Assembly: GCF_947503875.1 (NCBI RefSeq) | Contig: NZ_CANNFH010000003.1 | Span: 310,001 to 374,000 of the forward strand | Length of the DNA stretch: 64,000 nucleotides | Source of the DNA: an uncultured Polaribacter sp. | GTDB lineage: Bacteria; Bacteroidota; Bacteroidia; Flavobacteriales; Flavobacteriaceae | Direction of reading: 5' to 3' | Shown: piece by piece, positions 1 to 8,933 of the stretch | How positions within the stretch are numbered: the first letter of the stretch is position 1 | Layout of the letters: each line of letters begins with the position of its first letter | The notes under the pieces: model-generated | Databases searched by the model: none | What the model was told of the DNA's origin: nothing | Seen by the model: only the letters and a program-made list of their open reading frames with translations | Made by a program: the position numbers and the translations under genes

Positions 1-1
1 G

Positions 2-3000
2 GTAACTTGGGATACTGCTTTAGATAGAGCAGCTGCTGTTTTTAAATCAATTATTAAAAAGCATGGTTCAGATAGTGTTGGTTTTTATGTTTCTGGCCAA
101 TGTTTAACAGAAGAATATTACATCATTAACAAACTAGCAAAGGGTTTTATAGGTACTAATAATATAGACACAAACTCTAGACTTTGTATGAGCTCTGCTG
201 TTGTAGGTTATAAAAAATCTATTGGAGATGATACTGTGCCAATTGCCTATGAAGACATAGAAAAAGCAGATTGCTTTTTTATTGCAGGCGCAAATCCTGC
301 TTGGTGCCACCCAATTTTGTTTAGAAGGCTAGAAAAACATAAAGAAGACAACCCAAATGTAAAAATAGTTGTTGTAGACCCTAGAAAAACACAAACCTGC
401 GCTATTGCAGATTTGCATTTGCAAATTATACCAGGCACAGACGTGGTACTTTACAACGCCATTGCAAGAAGGTTAATTGAAAAAAATAAAGTAGACAAAA
501 AATTTATTAAAAATCATACTAATGATTTTGAAAACTTAAAAGAATTTGTCTTAAAAACCTCACTTTCTACAGCAGCTACCATTTGTGGTGTTACTGTTAA
601 TCAAATAAAAAAAGCTGCACAATATATTGGACAGTCTATGGGCTTTATAAGTATGTGGACAATGGGTTTAAACCAAAGTATAATAGGTGTAGATAAAAAT
701 GTTTCGCTTTTAAACCTATCTCTTTTAACAGGGCAAATTGGTAAACCTGGTGCTGGCCCTTTCTCTTTAACTGGGCAACCAAACGCCATGGGCGGAAGAG
801 AAGTTGGTGGTATGGCAAATTTACTTGCTGCACATAAGGACTTGGCAAATCCAACACATAGAGAAGAAGTTTCTAATTTTTGGGGAGGACAATCAATTTC
901 AGAAAAACCAGGACTTACAGCCACAGAAATGTTTGATGCTTTAAACTCGGGAAAACTAAAAGCAATTTGGATTGTTTGTACAAACCCTGTAGTAAGTTTA
1001 CCAGATTCTTTAGCAGTAGAAAATGCACTAAAAAAAGCAAATTTTGTAGTAGTGCAAGATATTTCTCATAATTCAGAAACAACAAAGTATGCAGATTTAT
1101 TGCTTCCAGCTGCAGGCTGGTTAGAAAAAGAAGGTACTATGACAAATTCTGAACGACGTATAAGTTATTTAGAAAAAGGAATAGAACCTCCTGGTGAAGC
1201 TTTACCTGATGTAGAAATATTTACAAGATTTGCACAAAAAATGAATTTTGAAGGTTTCGACTATCAAAATAATAGCGAAATTTTTGCAGAACACTGCCAA
1301 TTAACAAAAAACACAAGTATAGATATTTCTGGTTTGTCGTACAAAAGGCTACAAAATGAAGGTAGTTTTCAATGGCCAGTTCCAAATAAAACACATAAAG
1401 GAACTACGCGTTTATTTACAGATAATGAATTTTATACCAATACTAAAAAAGCCAATTTTAATGTTCCTGTACATACTGAAAATCAATCTGAAAAAGTAAC
1501 AACAGAGTTCCCATTAATTTTAAATACTGGGCGTGTGAGAGATCAATGGCATACAAGAACAAAAACGGGAAAAGTAAACCGATTAAACACACATATAAAA
1601 TCGCCTTACCTAGAAATGAATGGTGTTGATGCTTATGAAAGAGGTATTAAAGAAGGAGATATTGCCATCATAAAAAACAACAGAGGTACAACACGTGTTA
1701 AAGTACAATTTAGTTATGATATTAGAAAAGGTGTGGTTTTTATGCCTATGCATTGGGGTAAAATTTTAGGAAACGATTTTGGTAGGGCAAACAACTTAAC
1801 TAACAATCTTGTAGATCCTGTATCTAAAGAACCTGATTTTAAATTTAGTGCAGTTCAAGTAGTTAAATACAAAAAGAAAGTTCAAAAAGTATGTATTATT
1901 GGCGCTGGTGCAGCTGCTTATCGTTTTGTACAAAGTTATAGAGAAAGAAATACAGAAGATGAAATTACGATTTTCTCTAAAGAAGAAAATTCTTTTTACA
2001 ATCGTGTTTTACTTCCAGAATATGTAAGTGAAGAACTTTCCTGGGAAGAATTAGAAAAATTAAAAAAAGGAGAAGTAGACAAACTAAAAGTCAGTTTATT
2101 ATCGGGTATTTCTATTGAAAAAATAGATAGAGAACAACAAAAAATTACAGATAGCAACCAAACAGAACATAATTATGATTTGTTAATTATGGCAACAGGT
2201 AGTAGAGCTTTTGTACCTAACAACGTACAACTAAATTTACCTGGCAGATTTACTTTACGTAGTAAAAATGATGCAGATAGGCTTAAAAAACATCTAGACA
2301 ATACTGGCTTACCAGAAGAACAACAACATGTTGTTGTTGTTGGTGGTGGCTTATTAGGTTTAGAACTAGCGGCTACTTTAAACAAAAAGAACGTACAGAT
2401 TACAATTATTCAAAGAGCTTCTAGATTAATGGAGCGTCAATTAGATTTAATTGCCAGTCGTTTGCTAGCAGAAGATGTTCAAAATCGTGGCATACAAACT
2501 TATTTTGATAATGAAGTAGATACCGTTTTTGAAGGTAGCAATGCTAACGAATTAGAAATTACGCTAAAAACTGGTAGAGTTTTACACAGTAACGCCATAG
2601 TTTATGCTATTGGTACCATACCAAACGTTGAACTTGCAAAACAATGCAAGCTAAATACGAGAAGAGGTGTAATTGTAAATCAACATTTACAAACAAGTGA
2701 TACTAACGTTTTTGCTTTAGGTGAAATTGCAGAATTTAACAACGCTCTTTATGGAATTACTTCTGCGGCAGAACAACAAGCAGATATTGCTGTAAACTAT
2801 ATTTTAGGAGATTTAAGCAGCATTTACGGAGGTTCTGTATTAATGAATATTCTAAAGTTTGAAGATTTAGACCTGTGTAGTATTGGTATGGTAACTGTTC
2901 CTAAGAATGATTTTTCATACGAAGAAATTATTTTTATGGATGTTACACAGAAATATTACAAAAAGTGTATTATTAAAGAAGATAAGTTAGTTGGTGCCAT

Positions 3001-3292
3001 TTTAATGGGCGACAAAAAAGAATTTGCAGAGTTTAAAACGTTAATAGAAGACGAAATTGAATTGGCAGATAAAAGAGATTCAATTTTAAGATCTAGCAAA
3101 TCTTCTGTACCTGTAAAAGGGAAACTGGTTTGTACTTGTAGCCAAATAGGAGAAGGAAACCTAGAAGAGGAAATTAAAAAAGGATGCACAGATTTTAATA
3201 ATTTATGCAAACTTACAGGCGCTGGTTTAGGTTGTGGTAGTTGCAAACCAGAGGTAAAAGATATTTTAAAAATGAATTTAGCAAGCGTATAA
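2..3292 (+). CDS. nasA: Assimilatory nitrate reductase fused to NAD(P)H/FAD electron-transfer module (5' end outside window)
   Basis: Cytoplasmic enzyme reducing nitrate to nitrite. The frame is open from base 2 (VTWDTALDRAAAVFKSI...), so the gene starts before the window; the first in-window ATG at 188 is internal, and the N-terminal cluster cysteines are off the edge. Bases 2-1860 encode the molybdopterin (bis-MGD) oxidoreductase part, with NSRLCMSSAVVGY near 170-210 and a dinucleotide-binding domain near 1500-1850 (NTGRVRDQWHTRTKTG). From about 1890 follows a pyridine-nucleotide disulfide oxidoreductase: FAD motif IIGAGAAAYRF, NAD(P) motif VVVGGGLLGLELA (about 2335-2375). Bases 3121-3285 encode a BFD-like [2Fe-2S] domain with CTC...CGSC cysteines. 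This equals a Bacillus NasC plus NasB type subunit in one chain. The next gene starts 3 bp downstream, suggesting one operon. Family is clear; use of nitrate specifically is inferred from the family and context. Confidence 0.9.
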   Translation, partial: VTWDTALDRAAAVFKSIIKKHGSDSVGFYVSGQCLTEEYYIINKLAKGFIGTNNIDTNSRLCMSSAVVGYKKSIGDDTVPIAYEDIEKADCFFIAGANPAWCHPILFRRLEKHKEDNPNVKIVVVDPRKTQTCAIADLHLQIIPGTDVVLYNAIARRLIEKNKVDKKFIKNHTNDFENLKEFVLKTSLSTAATICGVTVNQIKKAAQYIGQSMGFISMWTMGLNQSIIGVDKNVSLLNLSLLTGQIGKPGAGPFSLTGQPNAMGGREVGGMANLLAAHKDLANPTHREEVSNFWGGQSISEKPGLTATEMFDALNSGKLKAIWIVCTNPVVSLPDSLAVENALKKANFVVVQDISHNSETTKYADLLLPAAGWLEKEGTMTNSERRISYLEKGIEPPGEALPDVEIFTRFAQKMNFEGFDYQNNSEIFAEHCQLTKNTSIDISGLSYKRLQNEGSFQWPVPNKTHKGTTRLFTDNEFYTNTKKANFNVPVHTENQSEKVTTEFPLILNTGRVRDQWHTRTKTGKVNRLNTHIKSPYLEMNGVDAYERGIKEGDIAIIKNNRGTTRVKVQFSYDIRKGVVFMPMHWGKILGNDFGRANNLTNNLVDPVSKEPDFKFSAVQVVKYKKKVQKVCIIGAGAAAYRFVQSYRERNTEDEITIFSKEENSFYNRVLLPEYVSEELSWEELEKLKKGEVDKLKVSLLSGISIEKIDREQQKITDSNQTEHNYDLLIMATGSRAFVPNNVQLNLPGRFTLRSKNDADRLKKHLDNTGLPEEQQHVVVVGGGLLGLELAATLNKKNVQITIIQRASRLMERQLDLIASRLLAEDVQNRGIQTYFDNEVDTVFEGSNANELEITLKTGRVLHSNAIVYAIGTIPNVELAKQCKLNTRRGVIVNQHLQTSDTNVFALGEIAEFNNALYGITSAAEQQADIAVNYILGDLSSIYGGSVLMNILKFEDLDLCSIGMVTVPKNDFSYEEIIFMDVTQKYYKKCIIKEDKLVGAILMGDKKEFAEFKTLIEDEIELADKRDSILRSSKSSVPVKGKLVCTCSQIGEGNLEEEIKKGCTDFNNLCKLTGAGLGCGSCKPEVKDILKMNLASV

Positions 3293-3295
3293 GTT

Positions 3296-4723
3296 ATGGA
3301 AGATTTAAAAAGAGTTTTTATAAAAGGTGGTATCTTATCACCTAGTGAACTAAAACAGATAATTAATTACGCAACTTCCTTAGGCTTAGACGCTTTACAT
3401 TTTGGATCTAGACAAGATATTATCTTTCCATATCACGAAAAAAACACGGCTATAGACCAACAGTTTCCAGAACTAAGTACCAGTATGATTTCTGATACTG
3501 AATATGATAACCTTGTGTGTTCTTACGTTGCTGCAGATATTTTTACAAATACAAGTTGGTTAAGTGGTGTTACTTATTTATATATTTTAGAAAGCTTTAA
3601 ATACCAACCCAAACTAAAAGTTAATATTACAGACCCAAAACAACAGTTAGTGCCTTTATTTAACGGGCAACTTAACTTTATTGCTTCAGAAAATGAAGAC
3701 TACTGGTATTTGCATTTAATATTACCAAATTGGGAAAAACCTGTGTATTACCCTGTATTAATTTATAGTTGGGACATCTCTAAAACAGCAAAAACAATAG
3801 AAGACATTTACACAGATGCAGATGATATCGAAGAATTATTTACATTAGTTAATGATATTTTAGAAACAAATAATAGAACTATAGAAAATCCGCTTAAAGT
3901 AGATTTTAAGCCATTTCCTTATTATGAGGGTATGAATAAAATGGGTATTAACCAATATTGGTTGGGTTTATACTGGAGAAACAATAGATATTATTTACCA
4001 TTTTTAAAAGAATTTTGTGACTTTTGCTTAGACAATAAAATAGGTAAAATTTGTATTACACCTTGGAAATCTATCATTGTAAAAGGAATTCCAAAGACGA
4101 GTAAATTAATGCTAGAAAAATTATTAGGTAAATCTGGTATAAATGTAAGGCACTCTTTGTTAGAATTGAATTGGCATTTGCCAGTTAATGATGATGAAGC
4201 GTTAACTTTAAAAAAGTTTATTGTACAAAACTTCGATCAGAATGATATTAGCACCTATGGGCTTACTTTTGCAATCTCTAATGGTTCAGACAAAAGAAAG
4301 TATTTTACCTCTATTGTTATAGAAAAAAATAGTGCGCCTACAATTGTACAAGATTTTCAGGTAAGACCAACCTACAATGTACTTTACTGTGAAAACTTTA
4401 ACCCAAATACACAAAAATATATTGTGTACGCCCAAGATGTAGATAAAATTGAAGTTTCTGGTTTATTAATGGAGCTTAGTAAAAATTATTTCAATCAGTT
4501 TGGTAATGAAATAACAGATGACGATGCTGATGTTAAAAAACCAAAAGAAACCGTAAAAGAAGAAGCACACCAATGCGCTGAATGTTTTACCATTTACAGT
4601 GAAGTTTACGGAGACGAAAATAACAACGTTAAACCTGGTACTCTTTTTAAAGATTTAAGCACAAATTATAAATGCTCTGTGTGTGAAGCACCAATTTCTA
4701 GTTTTAAATTAGTAGAAATGTAA
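3296..4723 (+). CDS. Nitrite/sulfite reductase-like half-domain protein with C-terminal rubredoxin
   Basis: 475 residues. Residues about 1-60 resemble the ferredoxin-like half domain of siroheme nitrite/sulfite reductases (GGILSPSELKQIINYATSLG, then FGSRQDIIFPY), and a second such segment occurs near 230-270 (KEFCDFCLDNKIGKICITPW). The four-cysteine motif that binds siroheme and 4Fe-4S in true reductases is not visible. Residues about 427-475 form a rubredoxin: CAEC and CSVC separated by about 30 residues, binding one iron. It starts 3 bp after the nitrate reductase and is probably translationally coupled. Inference: an electron carrier or adaptor for nitrate/nitrite reduction rather than a catalytic nitrite reductase. 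The rubredoxin call is strong; the half-domain relation is moderate. Confidence 0.75.
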   Translation: MEDLKRVFIKGGILSPSELKQIINYATSLGLDALHFGSRQDIIFPYHEKNTAIDQQFPELSTSMISDTEYDNLVCSYVAADIFTNTSWLSGVTYLYILESFKYQPKLKVNITDPKQQLVPLFNGQLNFIASENEDYWYLHLILPNWEKPVYYPVLIYSWDISKTAKTIEDIYTDADDIEELFTLVNDILETNNRTIENPLKVDFKPFPYYEGMNKMGINQYWLGLYWRNNRYYLPFLKEFCDFCLDNKIGKICITPWKSIIVKGIPKTSKLMLEKLLGKSGINVRHSLLELNWHLPVNDDEALTLKKFIVQNFDQNDISTYGLTFAISNGSDKRKYFTSIVIEKNSAPTIVQDFQVRPTYNVLYCENFNPNTQKYIVYAQDVDKIEVSGLLMELSKNYFNQFGNEITDDDADVKKPKETVKEEAHQCAECFTIYSEVYGDENNNVKPGTLFKDLSTNYKCSVCEAPISSFKLVEM

Positions 4724-4756
4724 TTTTAATTCCCTTTTTTTTTAAAAGTAATCTAA

Positions 4757-4764
4757 TAACTTTG
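4757..4764 (+). promoter_or_regulatory. Putative -7 promoter element for rlmH
   Basis: TAACTTTG matches the Bacteroidetes -7 consensus TAnnTTTG, 32 bp before the rlmH ATG. No convincing TTTG -33 element at 19-20 bp upstream, so it is a weaker call than the promoters of pyrG, hup and rpmH. Confidence 0.45.
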
Positions 4765-4795
4765 CAACACGAACTTGTTGTAATTATTTTATAAA

Positions 4796-5269
4796 ATGAA
4801 GATTAAATTACTTGCTATTGGAAAAACAGACAATAAACATTTAATTGCGTTGATAGAAGAATATCAAAATCGATTAAAGCATTATATAAAATTTGAGCTA
4901 CAAATTATTCCCGATATAAAAAATGTAAAGAATTTAAGTGAAATTCAACAAAAAGAAAAAGAAGGCGAATTGATCTTAGCCAAACTACAAAATACAGATC
5001 AGTTGGTTTTGTTAGATGATAAAGGCAAGCACTTTACTTCTATTGAATTTTCTAAGTATTTACAAAAGAAAATGAATTCGGGCATAAAACAATTGGTTTT
5101 GGTTATTGGCGGTCCTTATGGTTTTTCTGATGCTGTTTATAACAAATCCATAGGGAAAATATCTCTTTCTAAGATGACGTTTTCTCATCAAATGATTCGT
5201 CTTTTTATTGTAGAACAACTTTACCGAGGTTTTACCATTTTAAAGAATGAACCTTATCACCATGAATAA
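4796..5269 (+). CDS. rlmH: 23S rRNA (pseudouridine1915-N3)-methyltransferase RlmH
   Basis: 157 residues, the normal length for this SPOUT-class enzyme, which methylates pseudouridine 1915 in helix 69 of 23S rRNA on assembled 70S ribosomes using SAM. The C-terminal SAM-binding trefoil knot is plain: LVIGGPYGF followed by ISLSKMTFSHQMIRLFIVEQ and the terminal ILKNEPYHHE, where the H-H-E end is characteristic. The ATG start gives the family-typical MKIKLLAIGKTDNK. It stands alone with its own putative -7 box; the adjacent nitrate genes are functionally unrelated. Confidence 0.95.
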   Translation: MKIKLLAIGKTDNKHLIALIEEYQNRLKHYIKFELQIIPDIKNVKNLSEIQQKEKEGELILAKLQNTDQLVLLDDKGKHFTSIEFSKYLQKKMNSGIKQLVLVIGGPYGFSDAVYNKSIGKISLSKMTFSHQMIRLFIVEQLYRGFTILKNEPYHHE

Positions 5270-5292
5270 TAAAAATAGCTAAATTTCCTAAA

Positions 5293-5321
5293 TCCCATCC
5301 TAACCTTCCCAAAGGGAAGGG
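5293..5321. repeat. Dispersed palindromic repeat, family B, copy 1
   Basis: Contains the palindrome CCTTCCCAAAGGGAAGG preceded by TCCCATCCTAA. The reverse complement of this 29-bp unit recurs at 55002-55030, directly before serA, with one or two differences. It lies in the space between the convergent rlmH and XRE regulator genes. Confidence 0.75.
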
Positions 5322-5367
5322 AAATCTTTGCTGAAATTACGTTTACATATTTAATTTAAAACAAAAA

Positions 5368-6180
5368 CTAAACCTTAACTTCTTGTAGGTTTTTAATGTC
5401 TTGGTAAGTGTTATGTAAAAATATTATTTCTAATATTAGCACAGGTATTACCAAAAACAAACCTATTGGAGATAAAATTACAGTTACTAGAAAAGCACCA
5501 TTTACAATTTTTACAATGCCAGTAACTTGTGCTAGCGTATCTAAATTTTCTTTTAGTTTTAAAATTCCTATGCCTAAAATTATTTCTCCAATACCAAAAA
5601 TTATTAAAACAAAAACTCCTAAAACAATCTCTATGGCAGATAGTAAACTGTTATTACCAGAAAATAGTGTAATAATTGCCAAAATTGCAGCAATAGTAAA
5701 ATAGATATATACTGCAGAGTTTAGTAAAGGTTTGTTAAATTTTATAGACAAAAGTTTATAACCTTTTAAAAACGGAATTATCAAAATAAAAAAAAGTATT
5801 AAAAACGGAACTCTAAAAATTAACTTTACCATTGGGCTGGTATGGTTTAGCTCAAACCTAATTTCTAGTACAATAGTTACCAAAGTAATTACCGCATAAA
5901 AAATACCGTAAAACCAACTATTATGCAATGTTTTTAATTCAGGTTTAGTCCAATTATTATTAGCTTTCTTTTCAACTAAAATTGTTTCATTTTGTTTAAA
6001 TTCTTCTCCTAAAACTTCTAAGATTGCTTTTATGGTATAACTTCTTGGGTTAACTTCTCCTGCTTCTATTCGTTGAATTGTGCGCACATTTATATTACAT
6101 TGTTCTACCAACTCTTCTTGCGTTAAACCTTTTTCCTTTCTTAATGATGAGATTCGTTTTCCTAGTTCTGGTTGTTTCAT
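5368..6180 (-). CDS. XRE-family transcriptional regulator with C-terminal membrane domain
   Basis: The N-terminal ~60 residues are a helix-turn-helix XRE domain (GKRISSLRKEKGLTQEELVE, then NVRTIQRIEAGEVNPRSYTI). After a short linker the rest is strongly hydrophobic, with about five predicted transmembrane segments (for example VIILTIV-like, FLILFFILIIPFL, GVFVLIIFGIGEIILGIGIL). This is a membrane-tethered one-component regulator type that is common in Flavobacteriia; its signal and targets are unknown. An in-frame ATG at 6204 would add eight residues (MTYKNIHT); I prefer the start at 6180 because MKQPELGKRI directly precedes the HTH as usual in this family. Confidence 0.8.
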   Translation of the reverse strand: MKQPELGKRISSLRKEKGLTQEELVEQCNINVRTIQRIEAGEVNPRSYTIKAILEVLGEEFKQNETILVEKKANNNWTKPELKTLHNSWFYGIFYAVITLVTIVLEIRFELNHTSPMVKLIFRVPFLILFFILIIPFLKGYKLLSIKFNKPLLNSAVYIYFTIAAILAIITLFSGNNSLLSAIEIVLGVFVLIIFGIGEIILGIGILKLKENLDTLAQVTGIVKIVNGAFLVTVILSPIGLFLVIPVLILEIIFLHNTYQDIKNLQEVKV

Positions 6181-6378
6181 TGTATGTATATTTTTATATG
6201 TCATACAATATTAAAATAGATTTTTATAACAGTTCATTTTTTTGTTTGAATTTAACCCGACATTTCCACGACAAATCAATAATAGCAATAGATTCAGTAA
6301 CTTTAGGGTTTTGCAATTTAAAAGTTTTATTTTGTTTTATTTACCAATTTTCAAATAAATTTTCACTTTAAAATTGAT

Positions 6379-6386
6379 TACATTTG
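6379..6386 (+). promoter_or_regulatory. Putative -7 promoter element for rdgB
   Basis: TACATTTG fits TAnnTTTG and lies 21 bp before the rdgB start codon. No clear -33 element. Confidence 0.45.
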
Positions 6387-6407
6387 TAGCAAATCAATCT
6401 AATTTTA

Positions 6408-6983
6408 ATGAAACTAGTCTTTTCTACCAACAACGCAAATAAACTAAAAGAAGTGCAAGAAATGTTGCCAACTTCTATAGAGATACTCAGTTTAAAAGAC
6501 ATTAATTGTTTTGATGAAGTTGAAGAAACGGAAACTACTTTAGAAGGCAATGCAAAATTAAAAGCAGACTATATTACCAATAAATTTGGCTACAATTGCT
6601 TTGCAGATGATACTGGTTTAGAAGTAGAAAGTTTAGATGGTAAACCAGGTGTTTATTCTGCACGTTTTGCTGGTGAACCTGCAAATGCAGAAAATAACAT
6701 GCAAAAACTTATAAAGGAGTTGCAAAACAAAACCAATAGAAAAGCGCAATTTAGAACGGCAATTTGTTTAAATTTAGATAATAAACAATTTCTTTTTGAA
6801 GGTGTTTGCAAAGGTGAAATTTTAACCCAAAAACAAGGGGAAAAAGGTTTTGGTTACGATCCCATTTTTAAACCAGAAGGTTTTACTACATCTTTTGCCC
6901 AAATGAATTCCGAAGAAAAAAACAAAATTTCTCATAGAGGACTTGCCGTTCAGCAATTAGTTAATTTTTTGAAGAATTATTAA
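6408..6983 (+). CDS. rdgB: Non-canonical purine NTP pyrophosphatase (RdgB/HAM1 family)
   Basis: 191 residues, normal for the family. It hydrolyses dITP, XTP and related deaminated purine nucleotides to monophosphates, cleaning the nucleotide pool. Visible signatures: the N-terminal phosphate-binding segment [17 protein letters not shown], the catalytic region [25 protein letters not shown] with its conserved DDTGLEV, the GKGFGYDP-type loop ([10 protein letters not shown]) and the terminal SHRGLA motif. Cytosolic. It is followed 31 bp later by an ABC permease with a palindromic repeat in between, so joint transcription is uncertain. Confidence 0.95.
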   Translation: MKLVFSTNNANKLKEVQEMLPTSIEILSLKDINCFDEVEETETTLEGNAKLKADYITNKFGYNCFADDTGLEVESLDGKPGVYSARFAGEPANAENNMQKLIKELQNKTNRKAQFRTAICLNLDNKQFLFEGVCKGEILTQKQGEKGFGYDPIFKPEGFTTSFAQMNSEEKNKISHRGLAVQQLVNFLKNY

Positions 6984-6987
6984 AATA

Positions 6988-7010
6988 GATTCCTGCTTGC
7001 GCAGGAACAA
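6988..7010 (+). repeat. Dispersed palindromic repeat, family A, copy 1
   Basis: ATTCCTGCTTGCGCAGGAAC, a near-perfect inverted repeat (TTCCTGC/GCAGGAA), sits between rdgB and the permease and ends 5 bp before the permease ATG. Related units occur at 61473-61496 (inverted) and 61521-61543. Confidence 0.7.
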
Positions 7011-7014
7011 AAGA

Positions 7015-8043
7015 ATGGAACAAAGAAACTACACAAAATATTTTGCACTCTTATCAGTTTTACTTCTAATTTTGTTTTTAATAAATATTAGTTTGGGTTC
7101 TGTTACCATACCTTTTAAAGACATCTTTACTATTTTAACTGGTGGCATTGCTTCCAAAGAGAGTTGGGAAACTATAATTTTAAATTTTAGATTACCAAAA
7201 GCCATTACTGCCATTTTAGTAGGTTCTGGTTTATCTGTTGCTGGCTTATTAATGCAAACCTTATTTAGAAATCCGCTTGCAGGCCCTTTTGTTTTAGGTA
7301 TTTCTTCTGGCGCAAGTTTAGGTGTAGCCTTATTTATTTTGGGTTCATCTTTATTTGGTGGTTTCTTTTTAACAGAAGTATTTTCTAGCTGGTCTATACC
7401 AATAGCTTCTAGTTTTGGGGCTTTTTTAGTTTTATCTGCTGTTATTTTAGCATCTTACAGAGTTAGAAATACCATGTCTATTTTAATTATTGGTTTAATG
7501 TTTGGCAGTTTAACTGCTGCAATCATATCTGTATTAGCCTATTTTAGTCCTGCAGAACAAATTCAGCAATATGTATTTTGGAGTTTTGGTAGTTTAGGAA
7601 ATTTATCTTGGAATGAATTATTAATATTTGCTTCAGTTTATATACTTGCTTTGCTAGCTACCCTATTTATTATAAAACCTTTAAATAGTTTTTTATTAGG
7701 AGAAAATTATGCTAAAAGTTTAGGCATCAACATTAAAAAAAGTAAAAATATTATTTTATTAATTACTTGTATTTTAACAGGTATAATTACCGCTTTTGCT
7801 GGCCCAATTGCCTTTATAGGTTTAGCTGTACCACATATTGCGAGATTAATATTTACAACCTCAAATCATAAAACATTAATACCTGCTGTAGTAATTTTAG
7901 GTGCCATAATTTTACTAATTTGCGATACTATTGCACAGCTACCAGCAAACGAATTTACCTTACCCATAAATGCAATTACTTCACTTTTTGGAGCACCCAT
8001 AGTAATTTGGTTACTGCTTAGAAAAAAGAAATTATATATTTAA
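7015..8043 (+). CDS. Iron-siderophore/cobalamin-type ABC transporter permease (FecCD family)
   Basis: 342 residues from the ATG at 7015; a TTG at 6997 would extend the frame through the palindromic repeat and is rejected. The protein has about nine to ten hydrophobic segments and the FecCD/BtuC hallmarks: LRLPKAITAILVGSGLSVAG-like segment (residues about 60-80), NPLAGPFVLGISSGASLG, and near the end the cytoplasmic loop IAFIGLAVPHIARLIF that contacts the ATPase. It forms the inner-membrane channel for ferric siderophore, heme or corrinoid import. The ATPase follows almost immediately. No periplasmic binding protein or TonB receptor gene is present in the window, so the substrate cannot be named. 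Confidence 0.9.
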   Translation: MEQRNYTKYFALLSVLLLILFLINISLGSVTIPFKDIFTILTGGIASKESWETIILNFRLPKAITAILVGSGLSVAGLLMQTLFRNPLAGPFVLGISSGASLGVALFILGSSLFGGFFLTEVFSSWSIPIASSFGAFLVLSAVILASYRVRNTMSILIIGLMFGSLTAAIISVLAYFSPAEQIQQYVFWSFGSLGNLSWNELLIFASVYILALLATLFIIKPLNSFLLGENYAKSLGINIKKSKNIILLITCILTGIITAFAGPIAFIGLAVPHIARLIFTTSNHKTLIPAVVILGAIILLICDTIAQLPANEFTLPINAITSLFGAPIVIWLLLRKKKLYI

Positions 8044-8047
8044 CACA

Positions 8048-8863
8048 ATCAAAAAAACAAGTAAAATTAAAAAGAACAACGCACATATTGTTTTAAGAAC
8101 TGAAAATTTAGCCATTGGTTATTCTCAGAAAAAAAAGGATAAAATTATATTATCTCAAATAAATATCGCCATAGAAAAAGGGCAATTTATTAGTATTTTG
8201 GGTAAAAACGGAGTTGGAAAATCTACCTTATTAAGAACGTTATCTAGGGTTCAAAAACCATTATTGGGTGCCATTTATTTTGATGAAAAAAATCTAGAAA
8301 ACTATACAGAAAACCAACTTTCTAAAAAACTAAGTTTGGTTTTAACAGAGCGTTTACCAGAAAGTCAATTAACAGTTTTTGAATTAATTGCATTGGGAAG
8401 ACAGCCTTACACCAATTGGCTTGATAAACTTTCTGCTTTAGATTTAGAAAAAATAAATACCGCAATTGACCAAACTGAAATTAGCTATTTAAAAAACAGA
8501 AAGTTTTACGAGTTGAGTGATGGACAACTGCAACGTGTTTTAATAGCAAGAGCATTAGCACAAGATACAGAAGTTATTATCTTAGATGAACCTACTGCAC
8601 ATTTAGACATCCATCAAACCGTTTTAATATTTTCACTTTTAAAAAAATTGGTAAAAGAAACTCGTAAAACCATTATCATTTCTTCTCACGAAGTAAATTT
8701 AGCCATACAATTGTCTGATAAATTAATGATTTTAAATGATGATAAAATACTTTTTAACACCACAGAAAACTTAATTAATCAGAATGCTTTTACAAGCCTT
8801 TTTCCTAATGATTTAATAAAATTTAACAAAGATTTGCAACAGTTTGTCATCAACAAAATTTAA
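8048..8863 (+). CDS. Iron-siderophore/cobalamin-type ABC transporter ATPase; no canonical start codon
   Basis: ATPase partner of the permease. Motifs are intact: Walker A LGKNGVGKST, signature LSDGQ, Walker B VIILDEPTAHLD and switch histidine SSHE. The only ATG/GTG/TTG start option in the correct region is TTG at 8198, which is the leucine just inside Walker A and would delete the first beta strands. The frame is open from 8006 and encodes typical N-terminal ABC sequence (LRTENLAIGY, ILSQINIAIEKGQFISI), but contains no ATG or GTG. The ATC at 8048, 4 bp after the permease stop and followed by AAAAAAACA, is where a start is expected; one base (ATC to ATG) would restore it. I therefore place the start there. 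It may use ATC or another near-cognate codon by coupling, or carry a start-codon mutation or sequence error. Confidence 0.7.
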   Translation: MKKTSKIKKNNAHIVLRTENLAIGYSQKKKDKIILSQINIAIEKGQFISILGKNGVGKSTLLRTLSRVQKPLLGAIYFDEKNLENYTENQLSKKLSLVLTERLPESQLTVFELIALGRQPYTNWLDKLSALDLEKINTAIDQTEISYLKNRKFYELSDGQLQRVLIARALAQDTEVIILDEPTAHLDIHQTVLIFSLLKKLVKETRKTIIISSHEVNLAIQLSDKLMILNDDKILFNTTENLINQNAFTSLFPNDLIKFNKDLQQFVINKI

Positions 8864-8864
8864 T

Positions 8865-8896
8865 TTTGAGAAAAATGTAAATTTCCATTACATTTG
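8865..8896 (+). promoter_or_regulatory. Putative promoter of the M28 peptidase gene
   Basis: TTTG (8865-8868), 20 bp, TACATTTG (8889-8896): both Bacteroidetes elements are present. It lies just after the ABC ATPase stop and 38 bp before the peptidase ATG, so the peptidase has its own promoter. Confidence 0.65.
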
Positions 8897-8933
8897 ATTA
8901 CTTTTAAAAACAAACAAAATACCTTTACAATCG

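Noticed and set aside
6997..7014. TTG start extending the ABC permease by six residues (MRRNKR)
   Set aside because: These codons lie inside the palindromic repeat, and the ATG at 7015 gives the natural family N-terminus.
8198..8200. TTG as start of the ABC ATPase
   Set aside because: It is the leucine just inside Walker A; starting there removes the first strands of the domain.
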